NCBI RefSeq assembly: GCF_002776695.1
Contig: NZ_LFJC01000003.1
Span: 3,327,784 to 3,391,783 of the forward strand
Reading direction: 5' to 3'
Length of the DNA: 64,000 nucleotides
From: Bradyrhizobium nitroreducens
GTDB taxonomy: Bacteria > Pseudomonadota > Alphaproteobacteria > Rhizobiales > Xanthobacteraceae
Each line of letters opens with the position of its first letter. Within the stretch, counting starts at the first letter, position 1. The position numbers were made by a program, and so were the translations under genes. The notes below the pieces were generated by a model, which saw nothing but the letters and a program-made list of their open reading frames with translations, was not told the DNA's origin and made no database searches. This document shows positions 17,068-25,754 of this stretch, one piece after another.

Positions 17068-18690
17068 CTACATAGCGATATCCCGCTCAGGCATTCGCTC
17101 GGGCTTCGTTTCCGGAATTTCCGTCATCGTCGCTTCCGTCAGCAGCAGTACGCTGGCGACAGACACTGCGTTCTCGAGCGCGGTCCGTACCACCTTCACG
17201 GGGTCGACAATGCCGGCCTCGACGAGGTCGACATAGACCTTTCGGGCGGCATCGAAGCCGAAATTTCCCTGGCTTTCCAGCATCCGCGCAACGACGACGC
17301 CGCCATCCGTCGCGGAATTTTCGGCGATCTGTCGTGCAGGTGCTTCGAGCGCACGTTTCAAGATCTGTACGCCGGTTCGTTCGTCGCCCTCACACGCGGT
17401 CTCTTCCCTGGCCACCGCAGCGACAGTCCGAAGCAAAGCGAGACCGCCTCCGGGGACGATTCCCTCCGCAACCGCGGCCTTGGTCGAACTGATGGCATCG
17501 TCCAAAGCCTCCTTCTTCGCCTTCATCTCGGCCTCGGTCGGCGCTCCGACCCGGATCACGGCAACGCCGCCAGACAGCTTGGCAATGCGCTCTTCCAGCT
17601 TTTCGCGGTCGTAATCGCTGGTCGTCTTCTCCAATTCGACACGGATCTGAGCGAGCCGGGCGTCGATCCTGGTTCGGTCCCCGCCGCTGCCGATCAATGT
17701 GGTATTCTCCTTGTCGGCGACCACCCGAGCCGCGCGGCCGAGCTGTTGCAGGGTCGCGTTTTCCAGTTTCAGACCGATCTCTTCTGATATGACCTGGGCG
17801 CCTGTGAGGATGGCGATATCTTCCAGCATGGCTTTGCGCCGGTCGCCGAAGCCGGGTGCCTTGACGGCACAGGCCTTGAGGACGCCGCGCAGTTGATTGA
17901 CGATGAGGGTTGCAAGCGCTTCGCCCTCGATGTCCTCGGCGATGATGAGAAGCGGACGGCCGCTCTTGGCAACCTGCTCGAGCAGCGGGACCAGATCGCG
18001 CAACGCGCCGATCTTGTGGTCGCATAGCAGGACGTAAGGATCCTCCAAGGTCGATTCCATGCGATCGGCATCCGTGACGAAATAAGGCGACAGAAAGCCG
18101 CGATCGAACTTCATCCCTTCGACGACGTCCAGAAGGGTCTCGGTTGTCTTGGACTCCTCGACGGAGATCACGCCATCGCCTCCGACCTTCTCGATTGCAT
18201 CGGCGACCATTTCGCCGATAGACAAATCATTATGAGCTGAGATCGTGGCAACTTGCACCTTCTCCGCCCTTGTCTTCACCGGCTTTGCCATCGCGTGCAG
18301 TGCCGCGACGGCGGCCTGCGTCCCGCGATCGAGGCCGCGTTTGAGATCGATCGCGCTGGCGCCTGCCACGACGTTCCGGACGCCATCCGCAAGGATCGCA
18401 TGGGCGAGAATGGTTGACGTGCTGGTGCCGTCACCGACGACGTCGCCGGTCTTCTCGGCCGCCTGTCGGAGAACCTGGGCACCGAGGTTTTCTTCGGCGT
18501 CCTTGAGATCGAATTCCTTGGCAATGGTCACGCCATCGTTGCAGACGATCGGAGCGCCCCAAGCCTTTTGGATCAAGACGGATTTCGATTTCGGACCCAG
18601 CGTGACCCGAACGGCATCGGCGAGCAGGGAGGCGCCGCGCAAGACTTTTTCACGGGCCGCGGAATGAAACAGGACTTGTTTGTGCGCCAT
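17068..18690 (-). CDS. groL: GroEL chaperonin, solo paralogue
   Basis: 540 residues, normal GroEL length. Conserved parts include RVTLGPKSKSVLIQKAWGAP, the ATP-site GDGTSTSTILAHAI, VEEGMKFDRG-like VVEGMKFDRGFLSPYFVTD, APGFGDRRKAMLEDIAILTG and IVPGGGLALLR. The GGM-repeat tail is replaced by a charged end (ETKPERMPERDIAM), and the FDA region reads GFDAARKVYVDL instead of the usual GFDAxxxxYxDM. No groES is next to it, so it must borrow GroES from elsewhere. Bradyrhizobium carries many groEL copies under different controls. The FixK-type box 76 bp upstream suggests oxygen control. Confidence 0.95.
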   Translation of the reverse strand: MAHKQVLFHSAAREKVLRGASLLADAVRVTLGPKSKSVLIQKAWGAPIVCNDGVTIAKEFDLKDAEENLGAQVLRQAAEKTGDVVGDGTSTSTILAHAILADGVRNVVAGASAIDLKRGLDRGTQAAVAALHAMAKPVKTRAEKVQVATISAHNDLSIGEMVADAIEKVGGDGVISVEESKTTETLLDVVEGMKFDRGFLSPYFVTDADRMESTLEDPYVLLCDHKIGALRDLVPLLEQVAKSGRPLLIIAEDIEGEALATLIVNQLRGVLKACAVKAPGFGDRRKAMLEDIAILTGAQVISEEIGLKLENATLQQLGRAARVVADKENTTLIGSGGDRTRIDARLAQIRVELEKTTSDYDREKLEERIAKLSGGVAVIRVGAPTEAEMKAKKEALDDAISSTKAAVAEGIVPGGGLALLRTVAAVAREETACEGDERTGVQILKRALEAPARQIAENSATDGGVVVARMLESQGNFGFDAARKVYVDLVEAGIVDPVKVVRTALENAVSVASVLLLTEATMTEIPETKPERMPERDIAM

Positions 18691-18759
18691 CTCGTTGCCT
18701 CAAGCTGCTGTCGGTTCCATTGCGAGATAGTAGTCTCGTACGGCCGCCGGCGGTTGGGG

Positions 18760-18773
18760 TTGATCCTCGTCAA
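18760..18773. promoter_or_regulatory. FixK/FNR-type box TTGATCCTCGTCAA
   Basis: TTGA-N6-TCAA centred 76 bp upstream of groEL (minus strand) and 134 bp upstream of the exporter operon on the plus strand. Confidence 0.6.
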
Positions 18774-18900
18774 GCGCGGCGGAGCGCTTCATATCGTGAA
18801 GCCAGTCAGCCGCGGTGAGGCTGACGTTGACCTAGCGCAATCGGGGCGGCCGGCAGGCGCGGTATTCTTAAACTTGTCCGCGGATCCGCACGGCATAATC

Positions 18901-20175
18901 ATGGTCGAACAAGCAATACCCTTGTCGAAGCAGCAGCATGGCGGCCACCTTTCTGCTGCAGCGATCTGGTCCGTCGTCATTGCGCACAGATGGTTCCTCC
19001 TGACCGTTGTGGTCCTGTTGGGCCTTGGTGTCTGGCAGGGCATGCGCGTCCTGTTCGGACCTGCCGTCGTGGTCGACCAGGTTGCGCAGGGTCGGTTGAT
19101 TGAGACGGTGGTCGCGAGCGGGCACGTCGAGACGCCTTATCGGGTCGAGATCGGCAGCCAGATCACGGGAACGGTCGAGGACGTACTTGTCCGGGAGGGT
19201 GAAAGGGTCGCCAAAGGTCAGCCGTTGATTTCTCTGGAAGCCCGAGAGTTGAGGGCGTCGGTCGTGCAGGCCCAAGGGGCGGTGGCGCAGGCCGAAGCTC
19301 GGATCAGGCAGCTCGAGGAACTCACGCTTCCTTCCGCGAAGGAAGCAAGGGCACAGGCTGAAGCGACGCTCTTGAATGCCCAACAGACCTTTGATCGGAC
19401 TGCGCAACTCGAGCGCAACGGCTATGCGACGCGAGCAGCGCTCGATGACGCGCAGAAGACGCTCGATGTGGCCCGCGCCGTCAAGCGCTCCGCGGAATTC
19501 CAGGTCTATACCGCAAGCCCCGGCGGCAGCGATTATGTGATGGCCCAGACCCAGCTCAATCAAGCCCGCGCCAATCTGGAGACGGCGGAGTCCCGTCTCG
19601 GCTATGCGACGATTACGGCCCCGCGTGACGGCGTTCTCATCACACGCGGCGTCGAGCGTGGCACGGTGGCGCAGGCGGGAAAGACGCTGCTGGTGCTGGC
19701 GCCCTCGGGCGATTTGCAGCTGGTGCTCCAGATCGACGAGCGAAACCTCGGCAGGTTGGCGCTCGGACAGACGGCGCTCGCATCGGCTGACGCCTATCCC
19801 GACCGACATTTTTCCGCAGTCGTTACCTACATCAATCCGGGCATCGACATTTCCCGCGCCACGGTCCAGGTGAAGCTGACGGTCGCCGAACCACCGGACT
19901 ATCTGCGTCAGGATATGACTGTGTCGGTCGACATCGAGGTCGCAGCGAAGGACAATGCGCAGGTCCTTCCAGCACGCTCGGTGCATGACGTATTGTCCGG
20001 TCAACCGTGGGTCTTGACAGTCAAGAACGGCCGGGCCCTGAGGCGACCGGTCAAGCTCGGTCTGCGTGGTAGCAGCCAGATTGAGATCCTTGAGGGTTTG
20101 CAGCCCGGCGACATCGCGATCCCGCAGAATTCGGGCGTTCTCGCCGGCCAGCGCTTGCGCCCCGTTCTACAATGA
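18901..20175 (+). CDS. periplasmic adaptor (HlyD/MacA-like) of ABC exporter
   Basis: 424 residues from ATG 18901. One membrane helix (RWFLLTVVVLLGLGVW) is followed by a biotinyl-lipoyl half (GQITGTVEDVLVREGERVAKGQPL-type), a coiled-coil hairpin about residues 115-200, the second lipoyl half (YATITAPRDGVLITRGVERG) and a beta-barrel (LGRLALGQTALASADAYPDR). It links an inner-membrane ABC pump to an outer-membrane channel. The frame is open back to 18568 but overlaps groEL antisense. Its stop overlaps the permease start by 4 bp (ATGA). Confidence 0.9.
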   Translation: MVEQAIPLSKQQHGGHLSAAAIWSVVIAHRWFLLTVVVLLGLGVWQGMRVLFGPAVVVDQVAQGRLIETVVASGHVETPYRVEIGSQITGTVEDVLVREGERVAKGQPLISLEARELRASVVQAQGAVAQAEARIRQLEELTLPSAKEARAQAEATLLNAQQTFDRTAQLERNGYATRAALDDAQKTLDVARAVKRSAEFQVYTASPGGSDYVMAQTQLNQARANLETAESRLGYATITAPRDGVLITRGVERGTVAQAGKTLLVLAPSGDLQLVLQIDERNLGRLALGQTALASADAYPDRHFSAVVTYINPGIDISRATVQVKLTVAEPPDYLRQDMTVSVDIEVAAKDNAQVLPARSVHDVLSGQPWVLTVKNGRALRRPVKLGLRGSSQIEILEGLQPGDIAIPQNSGVLAGQRLRPVLQ

Positions 20176-21398
20176 ACCCCTGGCTTCCATTCGAGTGGAT
20201 CGCGGCCGTGCGCTTCCTGCGCGAGGGGAGATTGCAGACCATTTTCATCATCGGCGGCATTGCGATCGGCGTCGGCGTGATCGTCTTCATGTCTGCGATG
20301 CTTGCCGGCCTCGAAGCGAACTTCATCAAGCGCGTGCTGACTTCTCAGCCGCAGATCCAGCTTCTCACCCCGGATCAGGTGGCCCGTCCGTTGCGGAAGT
20401 CCGCCGGAGAGATCGAGGACCCTGCGGTACAGCGGCCGAGCCAGCGGGTGATTTCAATCGACCAATGGCCAAAAATCCGCGGCCAGATGCTTGCGATGCC
20501 CGAAGTCACGGCAGTCTCGCCGACGATCACCGGATCGGTTCTGGCGCTGCGTGGCGATGCCAGCCGGGCCGTGACGCTGACGGGGATAGAGCCGGAGACA
20601 TATTTCGATATCGTCAGGATTCCAAACTATATCTTTTCGGGGGAGGCGCGGCTGACCAGCGAAGATGTCATCATCGGCATTGAGCTGGCCAAGAACCTTG
20701 GGGCAACCGTCGGCGACAAGCTGAACTTGCAGGCCACCGGCGGTGCCAATCGCGTGCTGACGATTTCCGGCCTGGTCGATTTCGGCAACAAGGGTGTCAA
20801 TCAGCGCGTGGCGTTCGTCGCGCTGCGCACGGGCCAGTCGCTGCTCGGGATGATCGGCGGGGTCACGACGATCGACATGAAGATCAAGGACATCTACGCG
20901 GCTGAAATCATTGCGCAGCGAATCCAGGCCGCAACACCGGTCCAAGCCGATAGCTGGATCGCCACCAATGCGCAGTTCTTCACCGCAGTCCAGGCCCAGA
21001 TCTACACGAACACCTTGATCCGCATTTTCGTCGGTCTTTCCGTGGCGTTCGGCATTGCCGCCGTCCTCATCGTTTCCGTGATCCAGCGCTCGAAGGAAAT
21101 CGGCATCCTGCGCGCCATGGGCACGTCGAAGGGCCAAATTCTCCGCGTGTTCCTGCTTCAGGGAGGGCTCCTCGGCTTCATCGGCTCGGTCTTCGGCGCC
21201 GCGATGGGAGCAGCAGCGCTGATCTACTGGCATGCTGTCGCCCGCCAGGCGGATGGTGCCGAATTCTTCCCGCTCATTCTGGAACGAAGCCTGTTCGTCT
21301 ACACGGCGATGCTGGCCACGGTTACCGGCTTGCTGGCCGCGACCGCGCCGGCTTTGCGTGCCGCAAATCTCGACCCCGTGGTGGCGATTCGTGGCTGA
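20172..21398 (+). CDS. FtsX/MacB-type ABC permease
   Basis: 408 residues. An N-terminal helix (QTIFIIGGIAIGVGVIVFMSAMLAGLE) is followed by a periplasmic MacB-like core (about 50-270) and three C-terminal helices (IRIFVGLSVAFGIAAVLIVSVIQRS; LLGFIGSVFGAAMGAAALIYW; YTAMLATVTGLLAATAPAL). The EIGILRAMGTSKGQILRVFLLQG loop is the coupling signature of the family. Start overlaps the adaptor stop; its own stop overlaps the ATPase start. No outer-membrane TolC-type gene is nearby. Confidence 0.92.
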   Translation: MNPWLPFEWIAAVRFLREGRLQTIFIIGGIAIGVGVIVFMSAMLAGLEANFIKRVLTSQPQIQLLTPDQVARPLRKSAGEIEDPAVQRPSQRVISIDQWPKIRGQMLAMPEVTAVSPTITGSVLALRGDASRAVTLTGIEPETYFDIVRIPNYIFSGEARLTSEDVIIGIELAKNLGATVGDKLNLQATGGANRVLTISGLVDFGNKGVNQRVAFVALRTGQSLLGMIGGVTTIDMKIKDIYAAEIIAQRIQAATPVQADSWIATNAQFFTAVQAQIYTNTLIRIFVGLSVAFGIAAVLIVSVIQRSKEIGILRAMGTSKGQILRVFLLQGGLLGFIGSVFGAAMGAAALIYWHAVARQADGAEFFPLILERSLFVYTAMLATVTGLLAATAPALRAANLDPVVAIRG

Positions 21399-22077
21399 CG
21401 GGATCCTCAAGCTCGAGCATGTCTGCAAGGCCTACAATGTCGGCCTGCCAACGGAAGTCGAGGTGTTGCACGACATCGATCTCGAGCTCGATCGTGGCGA
21501 GTTTCTGGCTCTCATCGGCCCCTCCGGTTCTGGCAAGAGCACGCTCCTGAATATCATAGGCCTGCTCGACCGCCCGACCTCCGGCCGTCTCCTGATCAAA
21601 GGGAGGGATACGGCCATGCTCGGGGACGATGAGCTCACGCATCTGCGAGGTCGTACCATCGGCTTCGTGTTTCAGTATCACTTGCTCATCTCCGCGTTCA
21701 CGGCACGCGAAAACGTCATGATGCCGATGCTGGCGGATCGCGGCTTTCCGAGCGCGGAGATCGAGGCCCGAGCGGAGCATCTGCTGCTTCAGGTGGGACT
21801 GGACAAGTTCGGAAGCAACCTTGCCAACAACATGTCCGGCGGACAGCAGCAGCGGGTGGCGATCGCCAGAGCATTGGCCATGAGGCCGGATCTCGTGCTC
21901 GCGGATGAACCAACGGGCAATCTCGACACCAAGTCGGCCGATGCCGTCTTCGATTTGATGCGACGCGTCAATCGGGAGAGTGGCACGAGCTTCTTGCTGG
22001 TCACCCACAATATGGATCTGGCGCGTCGCTGCGACCGGATTATCCAGGTGATCGATGGCCGGATTGCCAGCAACTAA
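21391..22077 (+). CDS. MacB/LolD-type ABC ATPase
   Basis: 228 residues from GTG 21391, overlapping the permease stop by 8 bp. Walker A GPSGSGKST, Q-loop FVFQYHLLISAFTARENVMMPM, signature MSGGQQQRVAIARAL, Walker B LVLADEPTGNLD, H-loop LLVTHNMDLA. It powers the transporter formed with the two genes upstream. Substrate unknown; related complexes export macrolides, lipoproteins or peptides. Confidence 0.95.
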   Translation: MADGILKLEHVCKAYNVGLPTEVEVLHDIDLELDRGEFLALIGPSGSGKSTLLNIIGLLDRPTSGRLLIKGRDTAMLGDDELTHLRGRTIGFVFQYHLLISAFTARENVMMPMLADRGFPSAEIEARAEHLLLQVGLDKFGSNLANNMSGGQQQRVAIARALAMRPDLVLADEPTGNLDTKSADAVFDLMRRVNRESGTSFLLVTHNMDLARRCDRIIQVIDGRIASN

Positions 22078-22213
22078 AAATGCAGGCCGAAAATTGCGCT
22101 TCTTGCGAAGGCCGCCGCCATTGGGCCGGCGCCGCAATGTGGCGTACAAGCGGGATCGCCTTTCGGACGTGGAGCGCAATCATATCGCGATGAGGTTCGC
22201 GCGGAGCGGGAGA

Positions 22214-22322
22214 TTTTAGAGCGTTTTCGAGCGAAGTGGACACCGGTTCGCGCGAAGAAAACGCGTCAAAACAAGAATCTAGAGCTTCGGTTCTGATTCA
22301 ATCAGAACCGAAAATGCTTCTA
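22214..22322. repeat. Bradyrhizobium-type palindromic repeat element
   Basis: The segment GAGCGTTTTCGAGCGAAGTG ... AAAACGCGTCAAAAC ... TAGAGCTTCGGTTCTGATT ... ATCAGAACCGAAAATGCTTCTAG matches from memory a dispersed intergenic element common in Bradyrhizobium and relatives. It contains a strong hairpin (TTCGGTTCTGAT / ATCAGAACCGAA) at its right end. Its last three bases form the stop codon of the cytochrome gene at 22320. Confidence 0.65.
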
Positions 22323-22796
22323 GTGCTTCCCGACAGGCGCGAAGATCTGATTGGCGGGGGGCTGGTGCTCGGTCGGTATGCCGATTGCGATGAAGCCGCG
22401 CTGCATCGAGGTGTGGCAGGCGTTACAGCCCTCGGTCAGGCCACGCATAGAAGCAGCAAATTTGCGGCTGTCGCCGGCCGTGATGGCGTCAGCGACCGAC
22501 AGCAGAGGGTCTTTCATTGTGGTGACGTTGCTGACCGGAATGCCTGGGTAGAATATGGCCGCTTCAGCCAGGCTGTTCGTCAGTTGACGCAGCTCGAAAT
22601 TGGCCAACTCCCAGTTTTTCGACTTGCCAGCATACCAGAGCTTGAGGTGCTGAAGCTGCGCGGCATTCATCGTTTCAACCAGACGCGGCGCATATTTCGC
22701 ATTCGGGGACGGCGGAAAGTCGGACTGTGCGATTGCGACAGTGGTCATCGCGGCAGCCGAGGCCGCCAGGATCGCAAACCGGTTCAGCAGCTTCAT
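22320..22796 (-). CDS. one-heme c-type cytochrome
   Basis: 158 residues with a signal peptide (MKLLNRFAILAASAAAMTTVAIAQ). A cytochrome region follows: AAQLQHLKLWYAGKSKNWEL, FELRQLTNSLAEAA, and one heme site CNACH at about residue 121. Paralogous to the first half of the two-heme protein at 12481. The C-terminal end reads GIPTEHQPPANQIFAPVGKH. Periplasmic; likely electron carrier or sensor. Its stop codon lies inside a palindromic repeat. The box at 22853 is centred 63 bp upstream. Confidence 0.85.
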   Translation of the reverse strand: MKLLNRFAILAASAAAMTTVAIAQSDFPPSPNAKYAPRLVETMNAAQLQHLKLWYAGKSKNWELANFELRQLTNSLAEAAIFYPGIPVSNVTTMKDPLLSVADAITAGDSRKFAASMRGLTEGCNACHTSMQRGFIAIGIPTEHQPPANQIFAPVGKH

Positions 22797-22852
22797 TGGA
22801 CCAGACCCCGTTGATTATCAAAGAAAGATTATCAGGCGGCCAGATCCAGCTA

Positions 22853-22866
22853 TTGCGCTGTATCAA
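22853..22866. promoter_or_regulatory. FixK-type box TTGCGCTGTATCAA
   Basis: TTGC-N6-TCAA fits the looser FixK2 consensus TTG(A/C)-N6-(T/G)CAA. It lies between the divergent cytochrome (start 22796) and nitroreductase (start 22975) genes, closer to the cytochrome. Confidence 0.45.
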
Positions 22867-22974
22867 ACCAGCTTTCCGGGTCAAGTCGGTCGCCGCGTCC
22901 TCGCCTTGCGCCATCTCAATCCCTGGTGTCGGGTCGCGCCTATCGTGACATGCACCTTTCAATGGGAGGCGTTG

Positions 22975-23568
22975 ATGTCGACCGAGACGGGATTGGATGT
23001 CATGAGCGCGATCCGTGGCCGTCGCGCGATCCGCAGCTTCACACCGGAAAGGCTCGGAAGAGGCGTCATCGAAGAATTGATTGATGCGGCGATACAGGCG
23101 CCGACGGCGGTCCACCGTGAGCCGTGGGCCTTTGCGGTGATCCAGGACAAGGAGCGCCTGCGGCGATATTCCGACCGGGCGAAGGCGTTGTTGCTGGAGC
23201 AGCGGGAGGCGACCTCGTTCTTTCAGCGTGAGGAGCCGCGGGCGCTGGCGGTTCTATCCGATCCTGCGTTCAACATTTTCTACGATGCGGGGACACTCGT
23301 TGTGATCGGCTGCAGGGCACGCGGCCCTTTCGTGGATGCCGATTGCTGGCTTGCCGCGGAGAACCTGATGTTGGCCGCCACGGCCAAGGGGCTCGGTACC
23401 TGCTGCATTGGATTTGCGGTGGGCGTTCTCAACACGCCCGAAGTGAAGCGCGAACTCGGTATCCCGGACGCCGGGGCGGCCGTCGCACCGATCATTGTTG
23501 GCGTGCCGAGAGGCCCGATCCCGCCCGGCGCGCGAAAGCCGCCTTTGATACTCTCATGGGCTTCGTAA
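22975..23568 (+). CDS. nitroreductase family protein
   Basis: 197 residues from ATG 22975 with GGGAGG five bases upstream. The FMN-binding start is typical (VMSAIRGRRAIRSFTPERL), followed by APTAVHREPWAFAVIQD, WLAAENLMLAATAKGLGTCCIGF and GVPRGPIPPGARKPP. Such enzymes are FMN-dependent NAD(P)H oxidoreductases acting on nitro groups, quinones or flavin; substrate unknown. The frame is open further upstream to 22741 but overlaps the divergent cytochrome. Confidence 0.88.
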   Translation: MSTETGLDVMSAIRGRRAIRSFTPERLGRGVIEELIDAAIQAPTAVHREPWAFAVIQDKERLRRYSDRAKALLLEQREATSFFQREEPRALAVLSDPAFNIFYDAGTLVVIGCRARGPFVDADCWLAAENLMLAATAKGLGTCCIGFAVGVLNTPEVKRELGIPDAGAAVAPIIVGVPRGPIPPGARKPPLILSWAS

Positions 23569-23674
23569 TGTTCATCCCCAAGATTCCGGGCGGAATTTGC
23601 ATCGACTGCTGTTCGCTTGGCGATGTGAAGATCGGCGGCGTTTGCTGCATTTTGCGCTAAGTCGTTGTAAACAC

Positions 23675-23749
23675 TGGTGCCGGCTGAGGGGATTGAACCC
23701 CCGACCTTCGGTTTACAAAACCGCTGCTCTACCGCTGAGCTAAGCCGGC
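23675..23749 (-). tRNA. tRNA-Thr (anticodon TGT)
   Basis: On the minus strand GCCGGCTTAGCTCAGCGGTA opens a complete cloverleaf: acceptor GCCGGC paired with GCCGGC, D-arm, anticodon loop TTTTGTAAA, T-arm GGGGGTTCAATCCCC. The CCA end is encoded (23675-23677). Confidence 0.95.
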
Positions 23750-23906
23750 GACGCTGGGGCAGGGCCGGCATGGGCCGGGGTGTCCACCCGTGCGCGCCGC
23801 AATACCAGACTTGATCGGAAAGTGCCAGAACCCGCGATGATGGTTGCGGACATGGATCAGGCGGCCTCGAGGGCCGCCTGATCCGATGCGCTAGCTGTTG
23901 ATTGCC

Positions 23907-24386
23907 TTACTGGCAGATGTGCCGGCGGCCGTCTTCGCCCTTGAACCAGGTGCCGGGCGTACAGACGAAGCCGTTGCGCTGGGCGTAGGTGCGGGTGTCC
24001 CAGCCACGGTTGTCCCACGAATTGTCATAGGCGTAGGAATTATCCCAGGCGCGGAACGGCGCCGAGGCGATAGCGCCTGCGGTGCCGATCGCGGCGCCGG
24101 CTACGCCGGCCGCGACGTCGGTCGGCCAGAAGCCGGTGCGGCTCCTGTTCCAGTCGTTATTCCAGTCGCCATTGGCCTGACGATAGGAATTGGTCTGGCG
24201 ATAGGACGCGCGATGGTGACGATATCCGCGATCGGTGTAGGGATTGCCGGGGCCGAGATTCTGGCAATTGGCGTTGGGGAATTGCGCCGAGCAGCGGCCG
24301 GGTTCGTTGACGACGGCCTGCGCCATGGCAGAGCCTGCCAGCATGGTCGCCGCAATCGCCGTCGCGCCAAGAAGTTTGATATTCAT
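23907..24386 (-). CDS. exported protein of unknown function
   Basis: 159 residues from ATG 24386 with GGGAG upstream. Signal peptide MNIKLLGATAIAATMLAGSAMA. The mature part is rich in Tyr, Asn, Arg and Trp (YRHHRASYRQTNSYRQANGDW, WDNSYAYDNSWDNRGW) with a possible glycine-alanine hairpin (AAGVAGAAIGTAGAIASAPF). Four cysteines (CSAQFPNANC; FVCTPG...HIC) could form disulphides. Likely periplasmic or outer-surface; no enzyme motif. The ORF is open to 24518 but without ribosome site. Confidence 0.75.
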   Translation of the reverse strand: MNIKLLGATAIAATMLAGSAMAQAVVNEPGRCSAQFPNANCQNLGPGNPYTDRGYRHHRASYRQTNSYRQANGDWNNDWNRSRTGFWPTDVAAGVAGAAIGTAGAIASAPFRAWDNSYAYDNSWDNRGWDTRTYAQRNGFVCTPGTWFKGEDGRRHICQ

Positions 24387-24666
24387 GGTTTGTTGGCTCC
24401 CATCTTGTTGACGAGAGCTAAACGCTTGCGGCGCCGGACGTTCCGGGGAAACGGGGGATTTTCTCGAAGTGACGGTCAAACCGATGTGAGCAAATGCGGT
24501 TCCGCGCGGCCACGCCACGCGCCGTTAACGCTTCGCTCATTCGCTTTGCAGCATTTGAGCGGCGCGCAATCCTTACACATTAGGCTTACCGGAATTTGGT
24601 GAGCCGGCCTTAACTCTCTTCTCTCAGGGATCGGTTAGGTTGCGGCCGCATAACCGGGGTTCCCTC

Positions 24667-25152
24667 ATGCGTGCTGTGGCGCTCGCTGCCTTTCTGATCG
24701 GACTGCCCGCGACGGCATTTGCCGGCAGCGGCTTCGATATCGTCGTTCCCGGCCGTCCCGGCGTGCCGATCATCATCAACAATATCGATGCGTCCTACGC
24801 CGTGGTCGAAGGCGTGTGGGGCCTCGGCAAGAACCAGCAGGTGCAGCCCACGATCTATGGCGGGCGCTATATCGCCGAGCGGCAGCCTGCCGACGTCGGC
24901 CATTACTATCCGACGCTGGGCCTGCGGCCCGGCTACGGCCGGCTCGAAGTCGAGCCGCCCGCGAACCGCAAATTGCCGAAGCCGGCCGAGAGCTACCATC
25001 AGAGCTGGGGCGCGCAATCGGCGCCGCTGCCGGCGCAGATGGATCCGCCCGTCGATCCGCCGCCGGTGATCTACGCGCCCGAGATCAACGATCGTCCGCG
25101 GCCGCCGCGACCGCGGCCGCATGTCCAAGTCCCCGGCAAGCCGCCGGGTTAA
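24667..25152 (+). CDS. exported proline-rich protein
   Basis: 161 residues from ATG 24667 with signal peptide MRAVALAAFLIGLPATAFAG. The mature part begins GSGFDIVVPGRPGVPIIINN and ends in a proline-rich tail (DPPVDPPPVIYAPEINDRPR...). Small proteins of this form are common in Bradyrhizobium; function not known. The next exported protein follows after 43 bp in the same direction, so they probably share a transcript ending at the hairpin near 25712. Confidence 0.72.
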   Translation: MRAVALAAFLIGLPATAFAGSGFDIVVPGRPGVPIIINNIDASYAVVEGVWGLGKNQQVQPTIYGGRYIAERQPADVGHYYPTLGLRPGYGRLEVEPPANRKLPKPAESYHQSWGAQSAPLPAQMDPPVDPPPVIYAPEINDRPRPPRPRPHVQVPGKPPG

Positions 25153-25195
25153 GAAACGTCAAAATCCAACAAACGGAAATCAACAGGAGAAAGTA

Positions 25196-25687
25196 ATGCG
25201 TCAGATGATTTCGGGACTGGTCGCGGCGGCTGCCGTGATGTTCGTCGCCACGGCACCCGCCGCGGCGTGCGGCTTCAATCCGTGCCAGCCGGTCGCGCCG
25301 GTCTATTCCGGCTGCAACACCGGTTGCGGCGGCTATGGCTACGGCTATGGTGCCGGCTACGGCGCCTATGAGCGTCTCGCCGAGCCGACCACGCAGTATT
25401 ACTACGTCAACCAGGGCCCAACCTACACCGGCCCGGGCGCCTTCGCGCCGTATCCGACCTACCGTGAAGACGCGGTCGTCGCGCCCGCCAATTACGGCTA
25501 CCGCTATCGCGCCGCCGTGGCGCCGTATCACCGCCCGTACTACCGTCCGTACCGCTACGGCTACGGCCCGCGCGTGGGCTATCTGCCGCGCGTGCACTAC
25601 GGCTACGGTCCGCGCTATGGCTACGCCCACCGCCACGCGCCGATGCCGTATTACGGCGGTCACCGCGTGCTGCGCCGCTACTACTGA
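25196..25687 (+). CDS. exported Gly/Tyr-rich protein
   Basis: 163 residues. ATG 25196 has AGGAGA six bases upstream. Signal peptide MRQMISGLVAAAAVMFVATAPAAA, then a cysteine cluster (CGFNPCQP...GCNTGCGG) and a long low-complexity Gly-Tyr-Arg-Pro region (YGYGYGAGYGAY; RPYYRPYRYGYGPR). Such composition suggests an extracellular or outer-membrane structural protein. No catalytic motif. Followed by a clear terminator. Confidence 0.75.
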   Translation: MRQMISGLVAAAAVMFVATAPAAACGFNPCQPVAPVYSGCNTGCGGYGYGYGAGYGAYERLAEPTTQYYYVNQGPTYTGPGAFAPYPTYREDAVVAPANYGYRYRAAVAPYHRPYYRPYRYGYGPRVGYLPRVHYGYGPRYGYAHRHAPMPYYGGHRVLRRYY

Positions 25688-25711
25688 TCGTCTGATCGGT
25701 TGAGTTGAAAG

Positions 25712-25751
25712 ACGCCCGTTCGCGCAATGCGGACGGGCGTTTTGCTTTTTT
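25712..25751 (+). terminator. rho-independent terminator
   Basis: Stem ACGCCCGT / ACGGGCGT with a 13-base loop, followed by TTTGCTTTTTT, 25 bp after the Gly/Tyr-rich gene stop and just before the convergent rlmB end. Confidence 0.85.
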
Positions 25752-25754
25752 GAA

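Noticed and set aside
18868..20004. 378-codon minus-strand frame opposite the adaptor gene
   Set aside because: Shadow of the HlyD-like gene; arginine- and histidine-rich as expected from antisense.
23570..23660. 30-residue cysteine-rich frame after the nitroreductase
   Set aside because: Starts at an ATG overlapping the nitroreductase end, has no ribosome site and no similarity; probably chance.
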